Shown piece after piece: positions 48,631 through 61,089 of a stretch of 64,000 bases of DNA. The translations under genes and the position numbers were made by a program. Below the pieces are notes generated by a model. The model made no database searches and had not been told where the DNA came from. It saw nothing but the letters and a program-made list of their open reading frames with translations. Position 1 is the first letter of the stretch, and the number at the start of each line of letters is the position of its first letter. Origin of the DNA: Heliocidaris erythrogramma (lineage: Eukaryota; Echinodermata; Echinoidea; Camarodonta; Echinometridae); the NCBI GenBank assembly GCA_025617745.1, contig CM046853.1, positions 51,072,604 through 51,136,603 of the forward strand, in the 5' to 3' direction.

Positions 48631-50971
48631 GTGCAGTTGTGTGTAGCCGATATAAAATTTATATATTTTCTCTTCTGTTCTTGAGATTTGGTCCAATCTC
48701 AAAGTTTCTATTTTCTTCTCCCTTCTATAGATTGCATGGATAAGAATTTTTGGGTCAGGTGGTTAATACCAAAGTTATCATTGATGTCGTTTTTAAAACA
48801 AGTTTAGGATAATTGGTATACATTAGTACTATTTATATCGATGATTTGAAAAGGTGTGACATTTCCCTTTTCGAAGTGGTCCTGAAATATGACGATTCTT
48901 ATACTGCGGGGCAATGCAAACCATTTAAGTTGAGATCTTTCTGGAGAAGCACCATAAAAAGTTATAAAGTGGTAATCTATATCACACATTTCTATTTTCA
49001 GGACGTGAAGGAGTTTATAAGAGGGTATCAATTAATGGTGAAATGTAAGCTTTTGGGGCAATATAATTTGATTTTTCGATGCCGAATGTAACCCAATCCC
49101 CGGCCGAAAACAGGGAGAGATGGAGTTCAGGTGGGCCGAAATCCAATAATTGCCGGAAAGCGGCCAGCACACGTTTCATAACGATACCCTTGCGGGATCG
49201 ATAGGGGTTACCCAGGACAGTGGGACCCCGGCAAACCTCACAGTCAGTCTCACTTTCAAGCAGAAATCAATTCATATGGCGCTTAGGAGAGATTAAAGTC
49301 ATTTCTCCGCCATAAATCCGCACCATTTCCACCCTGCCATGCCGACATACCATAGCGAGCCACACGGTGAAATCCTGTTTGCGGCTTTTGTTACCCTCGT
49401 TAAGTAGTACGCCCTCCAGCGCAATGGTACAACTGATGCATGAACCTCTCTTTTAGGGGCTTTTAAGTTCGCACCGAAAATGGAAATGAAATTAATACTG
49501 GTGGATCTTTTCCAAACATAACTTTTGTTTTGAGCTTTTAATTTTTGTATGCGCTTAAGGACTTACTAGATAACTCGTTTCTAACAAGGTTTGTCCCTTT
49601 ATAATCGGTTTACACCTAAGTGGAATACGATATTGAAAGCAAACAGTTGACACTAAGATAAACCCGTACTTGCCTAAAGTTAACGATACAAGCTAGAGAA
49701 GACTTAAATTTTGTGAAAACAATCGTTTACTTTATCAATCTAAAATTTTCTGCCCCGTTGCACATCACAACCCACAAATAGCATCATTCCCCAGACACCT
49801 TAATAATGTTCTGTCCATATACAAATCATTATTTAAGGTTATGTTCATTTTTCAATTTCATATATAGCTAAAACATTTGAAAAAAAAAAGCAGAATTAAA
49901 GGGAACAATGTATCAAAATGACACAAGTAAAATAAGACATGTCTGGTTAATCAATAATACCAAACGTATTATTTTGATACATTTACAATTGTCATTACAA
50001 AATAAAATTAGTAAGAAATTATAAGTTTGATGAGGTTACGGATTACATGTCTTTTGGTAGACCTAATTGTAGAATTATTTCTCCCTCTCCTTTTAGTAGA
50101 TGAAATTGTAAGCTAAAAGAATAACTATTTTCTTCCGGACACAAACCCTGATTAAATACATTCGGATTGTAATTCTTGTTATATCTGATAGGGGCATTTT
50201 TATATGAGTAAATCTTTTTAGTCTTTTAATCTCGTAGTTTTTACATCAATTCGAAATTATTTTATGCCCGAACGTAACATTCCATGAGAATTTCTGTGCT
50301 AGTTTAACTTATTCTCTCTGAGATCTCTTGCTCATACACCGTCGATCCCAGCTCTTCATTTGCAAATGGTATTTTTACTGACAGTGGAGAGCAACAGTCC
50401 CAAAGACAGATCTTTTTGTCAGAAATTCTTCTGAAATGCGACCAACTGGAGATGGTCGTGGGGGGGGGGGGGGGGGGGGGGTCCGAAATCATGTTACTGG
50501 ATACGTCCCTGGGAATAGCATAACGTTTGAAACAGACTTTTAAAAAAGTCCAAAACAATCAGCAGGAAAATAAAGTATAGGTCACCGTAAACAGATAAAT
50601 CAAAACAGACATTTATAAATTCATCGAAATACTTAAAGAGGAACTACTTTCATATGACCTTTCGTATCGAGATCAACATGGTGAAGATGGTATGAGAACA
50701 TTTATTTAGTCTATTGTGAATATGATTTATTGGATAAGCTCTTTATTTGGATTAACATTCAGACGAATTAGACTTATCTTTTAAAGTAGAACTTTAATGA
50801 TTGTAAATATTGGCTTAATATTTATTATTGCATAGATGGCATAAATTAAACAAGGTTATCCAAATTCAACGCTTGGAAACATTTGAAGTAATGATTATTA
50901 TCAATTATAAAACGGTAAAATACAGCCCCCGATATGCCAGCTGAAGAGCTCCTCGAACGCTGCTGAGATAT
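48631..50971. other. No gene recognised; G run at 50460-50481
   Basis: A stretch at about 49090-49450 is more GC-rich than its surroundings but carries no recognisable frame. A 22-base G run lies at 50460-50481. Confidence 0.5.
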
Positions 50972-51528
50972 GTGACGACACACCATGGACCAGTCCTGTC
51001 TAAGCAGACGATGTCCCATAACATCTTACACATTTTTCAGAGCCTATTTTGTCATCTCCTCTTCACTTATTTCTCTTCCTTCACTAGCGTCAGTCTTAAT
51101 GTTAGTCTGTTGCCTCACTCTTAACTTCGTGTATGGTATTATTTTGATGAAAAATGCAGCGTTAAAAAAATAAAGGAATCAGTCACTTGTAAACAAAATA
51201 AGACGCCATTGTATTTTCAGCTGCTTGCACCGGGGCATGTTCGGCCTTTCAAGAGGGAACGAATACCATCCTGCTATTATTTGGAGGGCTTTTCAATTTG
51301 AAAGTGGGGTTTATTTCATTGATCATTGACCCTTCTCCTGTGTATTTACAATCAAACGGTTTTAGCTGTCAGAATCAGTTTCACTTTCCCTTTATAATGG
51401 TGTGAAATAAGGTCATGTTTAAATACACCAAACTCTTTATAATTTGATAAATAATTGCATTGCAATTACGTTCATTCATTATAGGACGTCGTCTGCTTAA
51501 GCAGGATCGATCCCGAGTGTGACGACAT
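50972..51528. mobile_element. Inverted-repeat element of about 560 bp
   Basis: The left end reads GACGACACACCATGGACC, then TGTCTAAGCAGACGATGTCC. The right end on the minus strand reads TGTCGTCACACTCGGGATC, then TGCTTAAGCAGACGACGTCC. These are inverted repeats of about 50 bp with roughly 80% identity. The 62-codon frame at 50985-51173 overlaps the left arm and is not convincing. No target duplication was seen. Confidence 0.65.
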
Positions 51529-51779
51529 CAAAACATCGCTATATTTCTGGCGAATCCTCGGATATTCCAGATGCTGAGAAGAGCTTTTATTTGTGTTGTT
51601 TTTATAATCATCAGATACGCAGTTGACATAAAACTTATACGATTGCCATCTGTAAGCTTCCCAGTTTCTAGTGATACATTAATTGCCATATTTGTGATTT
51701 TCTTTGAATAGCTACTTTAAATAAGGGGGCCTTTACAAAATATGCAGAGCACTTTTTTTTTTCATCCAGAACTTCTGTC

Positions 51780-52133
51780 GGGCGGGGTGCTATTGTTTTT
51801 TTCCCACGAACTTTTTGTCCCTGTCCTCCCTGGCGCATGCGCACCTGATCCTTTATAGGGTTTATTCCGTAAGCGATATAATGATGGTTGCTCCCAGCGT
51901 CTTGCTGTGGCGAGATGCGTTAGCCCTCGGACATTTAACCTGAGGTATGTGGGTACGACTCTCAGTTTGGACATTACAAAAATAACGTCTTGTATTTTTA
52001 TTTTTACTAAAAGTAGGATGAAACTTTGAAACCCCATCCAACTCCAAGCATTGTAGGGCTATTTCAAAGTTGCGCATGCGTCAAGGACGATAGTGACAAA
52101 AGTTCGTGGGAAAAAAAAGTTGGCGGGCGGGGT
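51780..52133. mobile_element. Mutator-like MITE with perfect 9-bp target duplication
   Basis: GGGCGGGGT occurs as a direct repeat at 51780-51788 and 52125-52133, exactly flanking a 336-bp element. The ends are inverted: GCTATTGTTTTTTTCCC and, on the minus strand, GCCAACTTTTTTTTCCC. Both continue ACGAACTTTT, then GTC, and reach CGCATGCGCA about 60 bp in. Long inverted repeats plus a 9-bp duplication are characteristic of the Mutator (MULE) superfamily. No transposase frame, so it is non-autonomous. A perfect duplication suggests a fairly recent insertion, although the arms have diverged somewhat. Confidence 0.8.
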
Positions 52134-53603
52134 AGGTTAAATTAGCTACGAAAGAGCTAAAATATTCCTTGACCACTTAAATAAGTGTTGAGCGTTTATC
52201 TACAGAGTATGGTAATGCATAATGAAGATAAATATTCTCGTTACGTATCGTTTGTTCGATTCTTAGGAAAATACATAATATCCTCTCAATCCGAAATCAA
52301 AGAACGAACGTTTTGTTTCTAGACTTTATTCCTTTAACATCAAACTTTTTAAAAAGGATTGTGAGTAACAAATACGATTTTTTTTTTAGTTGCCCTTCGC
52401 GAGGTGGCGTAAGAGGATTAATGGAGCGACAGAGCTGGGATAAGCTGTCCGTCAAAATTCTGACAATCAGAATTCAGCCACAATCAGCTTTCCGGATTCT
52501 TAGGAGCACTTTGTGGATTTATGGAGATATAATTGTGATGATTCTGCTGGGAGTTGGAAGAAACGTGCTTGGAAAACAACAAACGTACCCATCGAATATG
52601 AGAAGGACAAAAAAACTTCCGAAACTTTAATTACACTGTAATGTTGATGACTAAGTCATATATGAAGTAGGAACCCGTATAACTTGCTCAAATAAAGAAA
52701 CAAACTGTTGTAGCCCACAATCATGTTTGTTAAAGATTCTCTGTTAACTGGTACAGGAAAGGTGCACATTATGTCGTCGGTTTTGTCTACGAAACAATAT
52801 GTATACTGTCCTAATATTTCATCCTGCAAAAATGTTGCTTCTCAGACATTCTATGACAAGCCCACTCATGAATATAAAATTACTGAGCTGAGAAAAGCTT
52901 TCAATACTCCAAGGGGTATGTAAAGAACACTGATTTGATGTAGTTCAGAGGATTACGGAGGATTTTCAAATGATAAGGAAAAAACATAAGATTAGTTCTA
53001 CCTATAAGATCTGATAGAAATGAGGATAATAAACGTTCAAATAAGGTTATTCAGTAAAAGAATTTTTCGAATTCAGATGATAATTTAGATGATATCATTT
53101 AAAGTTTCGTCTTTTACAACGAGGCAAGCAAAGTCCTGCCCAGGTTGAAGAAATAATTGTAGCTAGAAACAGTCTTCGATATCTCGATATAATTTTTTGC
53201 GAAATTGAAATAGATTTTCATATGAAGGAACTTTAACCTTTAACCATTAACCATGAGCTCCTAGAATTTTGTCTTTAGTGTGACGTCGACACAAAAATAC
53301 GCCATTCATATGTATTTTTAATGTTGTTACGCTTTCAGTTGAAAATGAAAGCAATTAATTTTGTACAAACCACTGACTAGAAGGGTTTTTCTCAGTGACA
53401 GATTTGAATTGGAAATACCATCCTCTACAGCTTGCACTTTGTTGCATCTAGAACTGCCCCGGTCATTCTGATCCATCAAACGACATACCATTCACATTTA
53501 TTAATGTGATGATAAAGAAAATAATAGATTGACCATTTAATCGTTTACATTACATGTGTCCATGCCCTCTGATGATATCAAAAAGTCTGAAAACACACAC
53601 ATT
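52134..53603. other. No gene recognised
   Basis: Two plus-strand frames (52313-52630, 105 codons; 52723-52923, 66 codons) are not attributable to a family. The second ends in a donor-like GGTATGTAAAG, but I see no partner exon. Confidence 0.45.
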
Positions 53604-54374
53604 ATACGTCTGTATTGCAAGCCTTATTTCTATTTAAAGTGATTTTGTGATATCACAAATTCGAATTTGTGATATCACGAATTCAATTTTTGATATCACA
53701 AATTCCCATTGGTTTATCACATAAACCCAATTTTTGATATCAAGAAATCGAATTTGTGATATCACAAATTGAATAAAAATTCGATTTCTTGATATCAAAA
53801 ATTGGGTTGATGTGATAAACTTATGAGAATTTGTGATTTCAAAAATTCCCATTGGTTTATCACATAAACCCAATTTTTGATATCAAGAAATCGAATTTGT
53901 GATATCACAAATTGAATAAAAATTCGATTTCTTGATATCAAAAATTGGGTTGATGTGATAAACTTATGAGAATTTGTGATTTCAAAAATTCCCATTGGTT
54001 TATCACATAAACCCAATTTTTGATATCCAGAAATCGAATTTGTGATATCACAAATTCACTTTGTGATATCACAAATTCGACTTTGTGATATCACAAATTG
54101 GAATTAGTGATATCACGAAATGGAATTAGTGATATCACAAAATGGAATTCTTGATATCACAAATTTAATTCGTGATATCACAAATTCGAATTTGTGATAT
54201 CACGAAGTGAATTTGTGATATCACGAATTGAATTTGTGATATCACAAATTCCATTTCTTGATATCAAAAATTGGGTTTATGTGATAAACCAATGGGAATT
54301 TGTGATATCACAAATTCGAATTCGTGATATCAAAAAATCACTTCAAATAGTAATAAGGCTTGCCATACGTCCGT
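53604..54374. mobile_element. GATATC-palindrome array element with 10-bp flanking repeats
   Basis: The element (53614-54364, 751 bp) is flanked by ATACGTCTGT (53604) and ATACGTCCGT (54365), a 10-bp direct repeat with one mismatch. Its ends are inverted: GCAAGCCTTATTTCTATTT and, on the minus strand, GCAAGCCTTATTACTATTT, then AAGTGATTTT. The interior is almost wholly a series of about 21-bp units of the form AATTTGTGATATCACAAATT, each itself palindromic. I count about 23 GATATC cores in 700 bp. A larger 143-bp period (starts near 53701, 53844, 53987) combines these with a second unit, CCCATTGGTTTATCACATAA, which also occurs inverted. A duplication of 9-10 bp with inverted ends would fit a Mutator-like non-autonomous element. 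No protein is encoded; translated frames only show the periodicity. Confidence 0.85.
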
Positions 54375-54544
54375 CATGTATCCATGATTGTCAAAAGTCA
54401 TGAAAGTTGGGGATCTTTGACAACGGCAAAAGTTCACGAATATGGCATTGATAGAGACTAACTTTTTTTTTTAAATTAAAGGGCAGTAGATTCGTTCCAT
54501 GGAACCCTTTTCTTGGAATCAAAGTATAGTTTAAAGATATAGTT

Positions 54545-54910
54545 GTGTTCTGGTCATGCGGTTACATTGTGAAAGAAACTGTCTGGAACCAATTAGGAAA
54601 GGTTGATCGTGTCCAAATAAGGATTGGTATATACTGTGAGGTTTTGGAATCATCAAAATGATAAGAAATGAGCGCAAACCCGCTCAAAAACACATGCACC
54701 GCACACAGAAATAGGTATATGGGACTGCACACAGATGTAGCATGAATGTTCGGCCCGAACACTTGAGCTATTTTTCGTCATATTTCAAATAAAAGGGCAT
54801 TTGAAGAGAAATCATTTTCAGGGGACATTTCTACGATGATGTTCTTCCAAACTGACATAAAAGGAATGAGAAAGCTCACAAATTATTTTTCACCTTTCCC
54901 AGAACTCAAG
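54545..54910 (+). repeat. Dispersed repeat, copy B
   Basis: Partner of 44226-44528. The right ends coincide (CAGAACTCAAG) and the left ends are approximate. This copy has extra internal sequence (GCCCGAACACTTGAGC) absent from copy A. Two copies in one 64-kb window suggest a repeat abundant in the genome. Confidence 0.85.
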
Positions 54911-55661
54911 GGAGACATGAGATGATAGGTATATGGATACAGCCAGGCAAGATAGTGTCAAAAGCCACATTAAAATTCACATTTCTGTCTCGGCATCCCC
55001 GATCGGCCATGGGACAAATGCCATAAATCATACTTTATCACCCGAACTTTGAATTTTAGCTTGGTTTAAAAATAAAATGCTAGTATTCATACTATTCCCC
55101 TCAAGAGTTGTCGGTTCTGTATAGCACGCGATTGATACCTGGCTAGTTATTGTCATTCTATATGTTTCGAACGATTTCAGTCAACTTTCTCTGATCTTTA
55201 TGTGTATATATAAGTCATTAATCTTTCTAAGACGTTGAAATGAATATGGAAGACACAGCATACACATATACCAGAATACACGCGCAGGGTTCTCCTTAGC
55301 GCCTGTACTTCTTAACCCTCACGGATCAATAAGAACTGCAGCAAAAATATGAAAATGGCTTTCTCATCCTCTCTTTGAAGAACTATTTCTGCGTGGTAAT
55401 TTATTTATTTCCTAACATGATGATACTATGATCACGTTACTTGATTATGATCATGTTACTTGAAGACAACTGCGACCATTTTTTCCATGCACACGCACGA
55501 CTATTTTAAGGAAAAAAATGCAAAAAATCTAAATGACGATAAAGAAACAGTTAAGCAAATAATATGGAAATAAGGATATAGAGTACTATTCAAAATGTCA
55601 TGGAAAAAAAAACAATAATAAAGGACTTCTATTGAATTCATAATTAAAAACAGATGATGTG
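54911..55661. other. No gene recognised
   Basis: AT-rich sequence without supported features. Confidence 0.5.
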
Positions 55662-55801
55662 TAGTCATGACTATTATCTAATTTTCGACCAATTTATTTA
55701 TGATCGTCTTCGGGATGATCATTTATAATTTGATTTCAGTTATTTTATTCTTTTAGATGATCACAAATAAATTGGTCGAAAATTAGAAGCTCGTGATGAC
55801 T
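55662..55801. mobile_element. Small inverted-repeat element of about 140 bp
   Basis: Arms of about 45 bp. The best-matched part is CTAATTTTCGACCAATTTAT (from 55678), with its reverse complement ending at 55786. Outward, AGTCATGAC and AGTCATCAC continue the match. The core is about 50 bp. It could be a MITE or a stem-loop. No target duplication was found. Confidence 0.75.
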
Positions 55802-57012
55802 CTAATCGGATTTTAATTCTTAGAACTCCGATTTATATCTTTGTATTATGTTACCGTAGATAAGTCAGTTTCGCAACCAAACACATGTCGGAATTTCAAC
55901 CTACATTGTAACTTCTACCTTTATGCACCACCATGACCACTATGAAAAATTGAATTTATGGCTCGAATTCTGACGAGAGAGTGAATTAAAAATACACAAC
56001 CCTTTTAGACACATATCACCACCGAAAATGCAATGTACTTAACGTGTTTGTGTGAATACCGATATAGAAACACCATTTAGCCGTGTCGTGAAGATGACAT
56101 CACGCTTGATACATATATACAGCTCGAGAGCGTCACGAATGAAAGTGGAAATGACTTTATTTTCACGACTGCTGATTGAATTAATCCCTTGGACATCTCC
56201 AAATGTAGACTGAAAAAGGGGAATGACGCAGGGAAAACTTGGGACCAATACTGTAAATCAGAGAGCAACAGTGGGGATTCGATATAGCATGAATCATAGG
56301 GAAAGAAAACAGTTGTAGGACACTGGCAAATTGACGAGGAGAAAGACAGAAGGCGATTTATAAGAGTAAAAGTTAAAAGGTCATTACATTAAAGAAAAAT
56401 GTTAGAATTGGTTACAAAGCCTCAATATAATTTCTTTTCTCAATCATTTCTGTCCATTATAATGAATTTCTTTCTGAATTTCGCTCTTACCTTCTATTAT
56501 TATAGGCTATAATTAGTACAGGTAAGTTAATGATGTAATGCGAGAAAGAACAGTCATGAAAAAGTTTATTTATTTATTTGCAGTTTTATTTATACAGGGT
56601 AACATTGTCAGCTTCAGAACTGCTTTCCTCAACGGCCCTGTCAGCATTTACTATGTACATGACAATTATAATAACGATAATTATGATAACAACAATAGTC
56701 AAGCAGACGTATAATCATTTCAATTTTAACATCAGCATTCAACATAGAAACCATGTTAAATACTTTGCATTCGAAGGTAAAACGGGTGATAAACTTTGAT
56801 ATCAACGTTTTATTGGTGCATATCATTAGAACAGGTTGCATTGTATTACTGTGCAACATCAATGCTGTATCGGCATGTCGAGAATAAGTCAAGCGTAGCA
56901 TCATTTAAATCAAATCGTGTGTGAGAGAAGAAAGGTAGACGTCACAATAGAAGCATAAATGACGTGATGTTAATGAGAAGGGTGAATGGAGATTGTATTT
57001 TATTAAAATATA
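55802..57012. other. No gene; possible LINE 3' tail at 56555-56640 (minus)
   Basis: On the minus strand 56640-56555 reads GACAATGTTACCCTGTATAA, then ATAAAACTGCAAATAAATAA, a 3' UTR plus AAAT-type tail typical of LINE ends. The rest is AT-rich with no supported gene. Confidence 0.4.
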
Positions 57013-57149
57013 CTATTAATACATGGTTGGGAGCGCAATCTGGCAACACAAAGATTTTATCGTGGTGTACTATGTGTTTGACACAACGATAAAAACCTGC
57101 GTGTTGCCAGATCGCACTAACGCACGAACTCACAACCATGTATTAATAG
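57013..57149. mobile_element. 137-bp palindromic element
   Basis: CTATTAATACATGGTTG at the left is exactly inverted at the right (ending 57149). Inward, GCAATCTGGCAACAC and GATTTTATCGT also recur inverted, with a short asymmetry on the right arm. It forms one long imperfect hairpin. Confidence 0.85.
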
Positions 57150-57151
57150 TT

Positions 57152-57508
57152 TTATAAAACGGGTCGGCAATATGATTATGAAGTCTATAACAATGGTTAC
57201 GAAACCCATAGAAACGCCAAGAGTCGCACAGTCATGGAGGCTGCCATTTGCTTTCCTGGATGACATCACAGAAGCGCAGCCAACAAAAGTCATGCGCGTT
57301 TCAGTGCGCACATGTAATCCCTGCGCTAAAATGACAATTAAACTACGCGATTTCATTGCGTTTTAAGTTTGCACGCACCAGAAGTACGCGTACGCGCAGC
57401 TCAGCCGTGTTTTAGAGCCTTTTTGCCGTTTGTTATCACTCTTTTTTGCACGGTCACATGGTGTTATTTGACCAATCAGGATGGCTATATTCTTGAACCC
57501 GTTTTATA
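57152..57508. mobile_element. Element of about 357 bp with TTATAAAACGGGT ends
   Basis: TTATAAAACGGGT starts at 57152 and its complement ends at about 57508, an inverted repeat of about 13 bp. The interior is relatively GC-rich (GCGCGTACGC-like motifs, ATTTGACCAATCAGGATGGC) compared with its surroundings. It begins only 2-3 bp after the palindromic element at 57013-57149. No long coding frame; probably a non-autonomous DNA transposon. Confidence 0.6.
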
Positions 57509-60500
57509 ACATGTTATGTTATGAATAGGCCTACAGTGATAGAAAAGAATGCGGACAACGGATGAGGCAAGAGGGAGAACAACCCGTTGAGGTAAGGCAA
57601 ATTAAGGAAATATATACTTGTACTTGTAAATCTGGACAAAAAAGGGCATAGGATGGAATGAAAGTATGTAAGCTAAGAGAGAGAGAGAGAGAGAGAGAGG
57701 ACATAAACATGATAAACAACAGAAAGAATTGGAGATAGATATATCCAGGGAGAGCAGCAGAAAGTACAGACCGGGGCAGAAATGAAGATAGAAAGAGAGA
57801 GAGAGAGCAAGCATCAAAATAAATATTGCTTGTTTGGAGGAATCCTGATTATAAAAATGGAAATATTTGAACGCTTGTGACCTTATTTCACTCTTTCCAG
57901 CACAATGAAAACGATTGCCTTAATTAAAAAGTCGACGCATCCGCAGAGAGACATGACAGAAAAAATAATAAATACTGCAGAAAAAAAATCTGCAATATTT
58001 TCAAACGATGTAGCGAAAGGACAAACACATCTCTATGTTCACCATCAGGCACCAGCAAACCTGTAAAAGCAATGTACCTGATTGCATGGCTGGGCTGTGG
58101 CAAACCTCTCCTCGACCCACGTCCGACTTTAAGGCAAACTAAATGGTGCGTGAAAGATCAGAAAACGATTAAAAGGTGATGAATGTTGACTGTGAAAGAG
58201 AACGTCGAGCTTGTTACGCCAGGGTGCTCCCACACTGCATAATTCAAATATAAATACAGACTAACCAACCAAAGCATGTAATACATGCAAGTGTAACGCC
58301 AGTGGAACGGCCTAGCCACTGTCAACCATGATACAAACATCCTGGTCGAACTTGAAGTAAATAATCTGGGAGGTCACAAAATGAAGTGTACGTTTATGAG
58401 ATATAACTTTAGAAATGATTCATTTAACATGTTTAAAGAACACAAAATTATCAGACAAGCGTTTTTCAAATATGATTTTTGTACCTTTCTCATTTTAGAA
58501 AAAAAGTGATGAAACTTCATTATAAACATCTTGATAATCTTGGGATGTTTTGAGTGAAGCTCAACTCAGATCAAGCATGCATGCTTGATCTGATTCAGGA
58601 AGTTGTGTGGTCACCCAAAACGGGAAAAGCTTAAATATAAGATCCCTTTTGAATGATTGAATATGCTCCTGGGGAAACTGGTAAGAAAAGTTTCGATCAA
58701 AGTCAACTCCAAAAATCAAGCGCCACTTGTCTATCAACTTATCAGAAGCGCGGGTTTTGGACTTAAAGTTGATTTTTAGAGTTCTGGTCGTTTAATCGTA
58801 AAATTTTAAAGAGCCGTTTTTAAAGAATTATTCAGGCGGATATAAAATTGTCGTCTTTTAACATGTTTAAGTTTGTCCTCTTATAATAGACACAAGATCT
58901 TGGTTATTTTGAATATTTTAGCTATGTTGATTCATATGACAGGTACTGTAGTACTAGCTAATTACCGATAAATCCGGTTTCCGCTTTTCCGGTTTTCTCT
59001 GTAATTCAAAGACAATAAAACAATCAGAGAATCTACTTGTTTTGTAAAGTAGGGACCTCCCCCCCCCCCCCCCCCAATATTACAATAATGGCAAGAAAAC
59101 AGCGATTCGCAGCAACACTCAATTTTGCCAGATAGATGATGGCGCTGTGCATTTCATATTTTCGGCTGCTTTGGGTGATGGAAATGATCACATTCTCACT
59201 CGACAACCACAAGCAAATATAATGGCTGTTTCCATCTTGTTATCAACCATTGGATAGAATTAGCTTCTTCAAATCTGGGCAATTGATGTTGAATGTAGAA
59301 ATGATAAGAAAACAATCGTTTGGAAAATAACATAGGGCCCTTATCCCTGTGTAGACTTTGAATTATGAATATTATCGGTGAGAGGTAAACAGTGCAGTTT
59401 CAGGAATTCGAAAACAAGTAGATTAAATGGTTTTCTTATAGTCAGTTAGTATACTGAATCCTTTTAAATAGGATTTCGATTTGATTCGTAATAAAGTCAG
59501 AATGAGATGACCACGAATTAATTTTGTTATGTTCTAGAGTGCCTAATTAGCAGAAAGTTAAGTCCAGGTCGATTGCATAATATTATTGCTCCATGACTAG
59601 CCCTAAATGGTTGAAATTACGTCACTGACATTGAATTTTTTAATATCGAATTCTAAACATGTGATTCTACTTCTTTACTTCGTCTCCTGTGTGCAGCGAA
59701 ATTATGAAAATCATCATCATTTGCTTACGTTAAACATAGACTAGTCTCTCTGAATATGGGGTAAAGAAACACTAAATGAACAGACTTTTGTGCTCTTCAA
59801 GTAATCGAGCTGAGATCACTTTCATTGAGAGATGGCGCTATACCACTTTACAGTCAGGTAAACACTAAGCTCAGCCTCCCGACTTTATCGTCTTTCTTTC
59901 TTTTGTCTCAGTAGCTCACATTGTTGTATACCTTTATCCATTGCATTCCATCAGAAAACAAAGTACATTAAAAACAAAATTGTGTTCTTATACGTATTAT
60001 GGCAAGCTGTTATAGGAGGTGGATTGAAAGATGGTCGTAAATAGGCCATTACAATCATGTTGGAAATAGAAATAAGTCTAGACCGGCCCGTCTCACCAGC
60101 TCGTGTAGCTCTTATTCCTTCTCACTGTTGATGACCTGACGAAAGTTTGCCTCGCTTCTTATCTTTCAATTATCTTTACTGAGCTGTTCGTACATCATGC
60201 GTGAATGCACCCCCCCAAAAAAAAAAAAAAAAAAAAAAAATCAACAACAAAAAAGAACAAAATTAAACAAAAAAAAAAAAACAAAAAAAAACAAAAAAAA
60301 ACTGTATACAAATCTAAATGTTGATTTCATTTCTTTATATTTGAATATAAATGTCGATAGTTTGCCTGACGTTCGTAATCAATCTCCCTGATACCTTGTC
60401 GAGAGTTTGAAGACGCATATGACTGTATGAAGCTCACATACTGTGCATCACACTCTATATACTTTATGCCACGCATTCCTTGTGTTTTGTTGTGAGTATT

Positions 60501-60604
60501 CATCTTTTAAATAAACGGCATGCTAAAGTCGTCCAATGCCTAATAGATCTGAATGGTCCCTATGTACACTAGTACCGTTTGTTTAAATCTGAATAACTAA
60601 TCAT
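57509..60604. other. No gene; simple repeats and one perfect palindrome
   Basis: (GA)n tracts lie at about 57676-57700 and 57792-57806, a 17-base C run at 59059-59075 and A-rich DNA at about 60216-60300. A perfect 26-bp palindrome is at 58567-58592 (half-site CAGATCAAGCATG). No coding sequence is supported. Confidence 0.6.
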
Positions 60605-60719
60605 ACTTTTCCACAATTAAAGCAGAATGTGAAATATATTTTTAAATGCTCAATAAAGTCAAACTTTTCCACAATTAAAGCAGAATGTGAAATATATTTT
60701 CAAATGCTCAATAAAGTCA
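60605..60719. repeat. Tandem duplication, two units of 58 bp
   Basis: Units starting ACTTTTCCACAATTAAAGC at 60605 and 60663, each ending ATGCTCAATAAAGTCA. They differ at only one or two positions, so this is a recent local duplication. Confidence 0.92.
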
Positions 60720-61089
60720 TTTTCATGTAAATGTGCAATTACATAAATCATCAGATAAATCATTATAGTGTAACTTTAATGCATTTAAATTAGGATAATA
60801 GATTATAATTTGTACATTAAATTGATCGACACAAACATTGCCGCAAATATCGTGCTTAAAAATAATCCCAAATTCAAATTGTCAACTTTCTTATACTAAA
60901 CCTATATTTATTGCCGTTCTTATAAAAGCCAACAGTAAAAATCGCCCTCAACTTTTAATCGCCTTATATAACAAATTTTACTCGACTTAGGAAAGATGAC
61001 AGTAATCTTCCGTTCGTTAGTATAATCATTAAAATTTGTTCCATTTACGTTTTCCTCTGTTTTTGTTTTTGTTTTTGTTTGTTGCTGTT

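Noticed and set aside
52723-52923. 66-codon frame ending at a donor-like GGTATGTAAAG
   Set aside because: A single splice-like site is expected by chance, and no acceptor-matched partner exon or family was found.
53640-54345. Possible CRISPR-like array
   Set aside because: The units are palindromes almost back to back without unique spacers of constant size, and the context is eukaryotic.
53634-54403. Periodic frames rich in FVISQI-type repeats
   Set aside because: They are the translation of the GATATC palindrome array on both strands, not a repeat protein.
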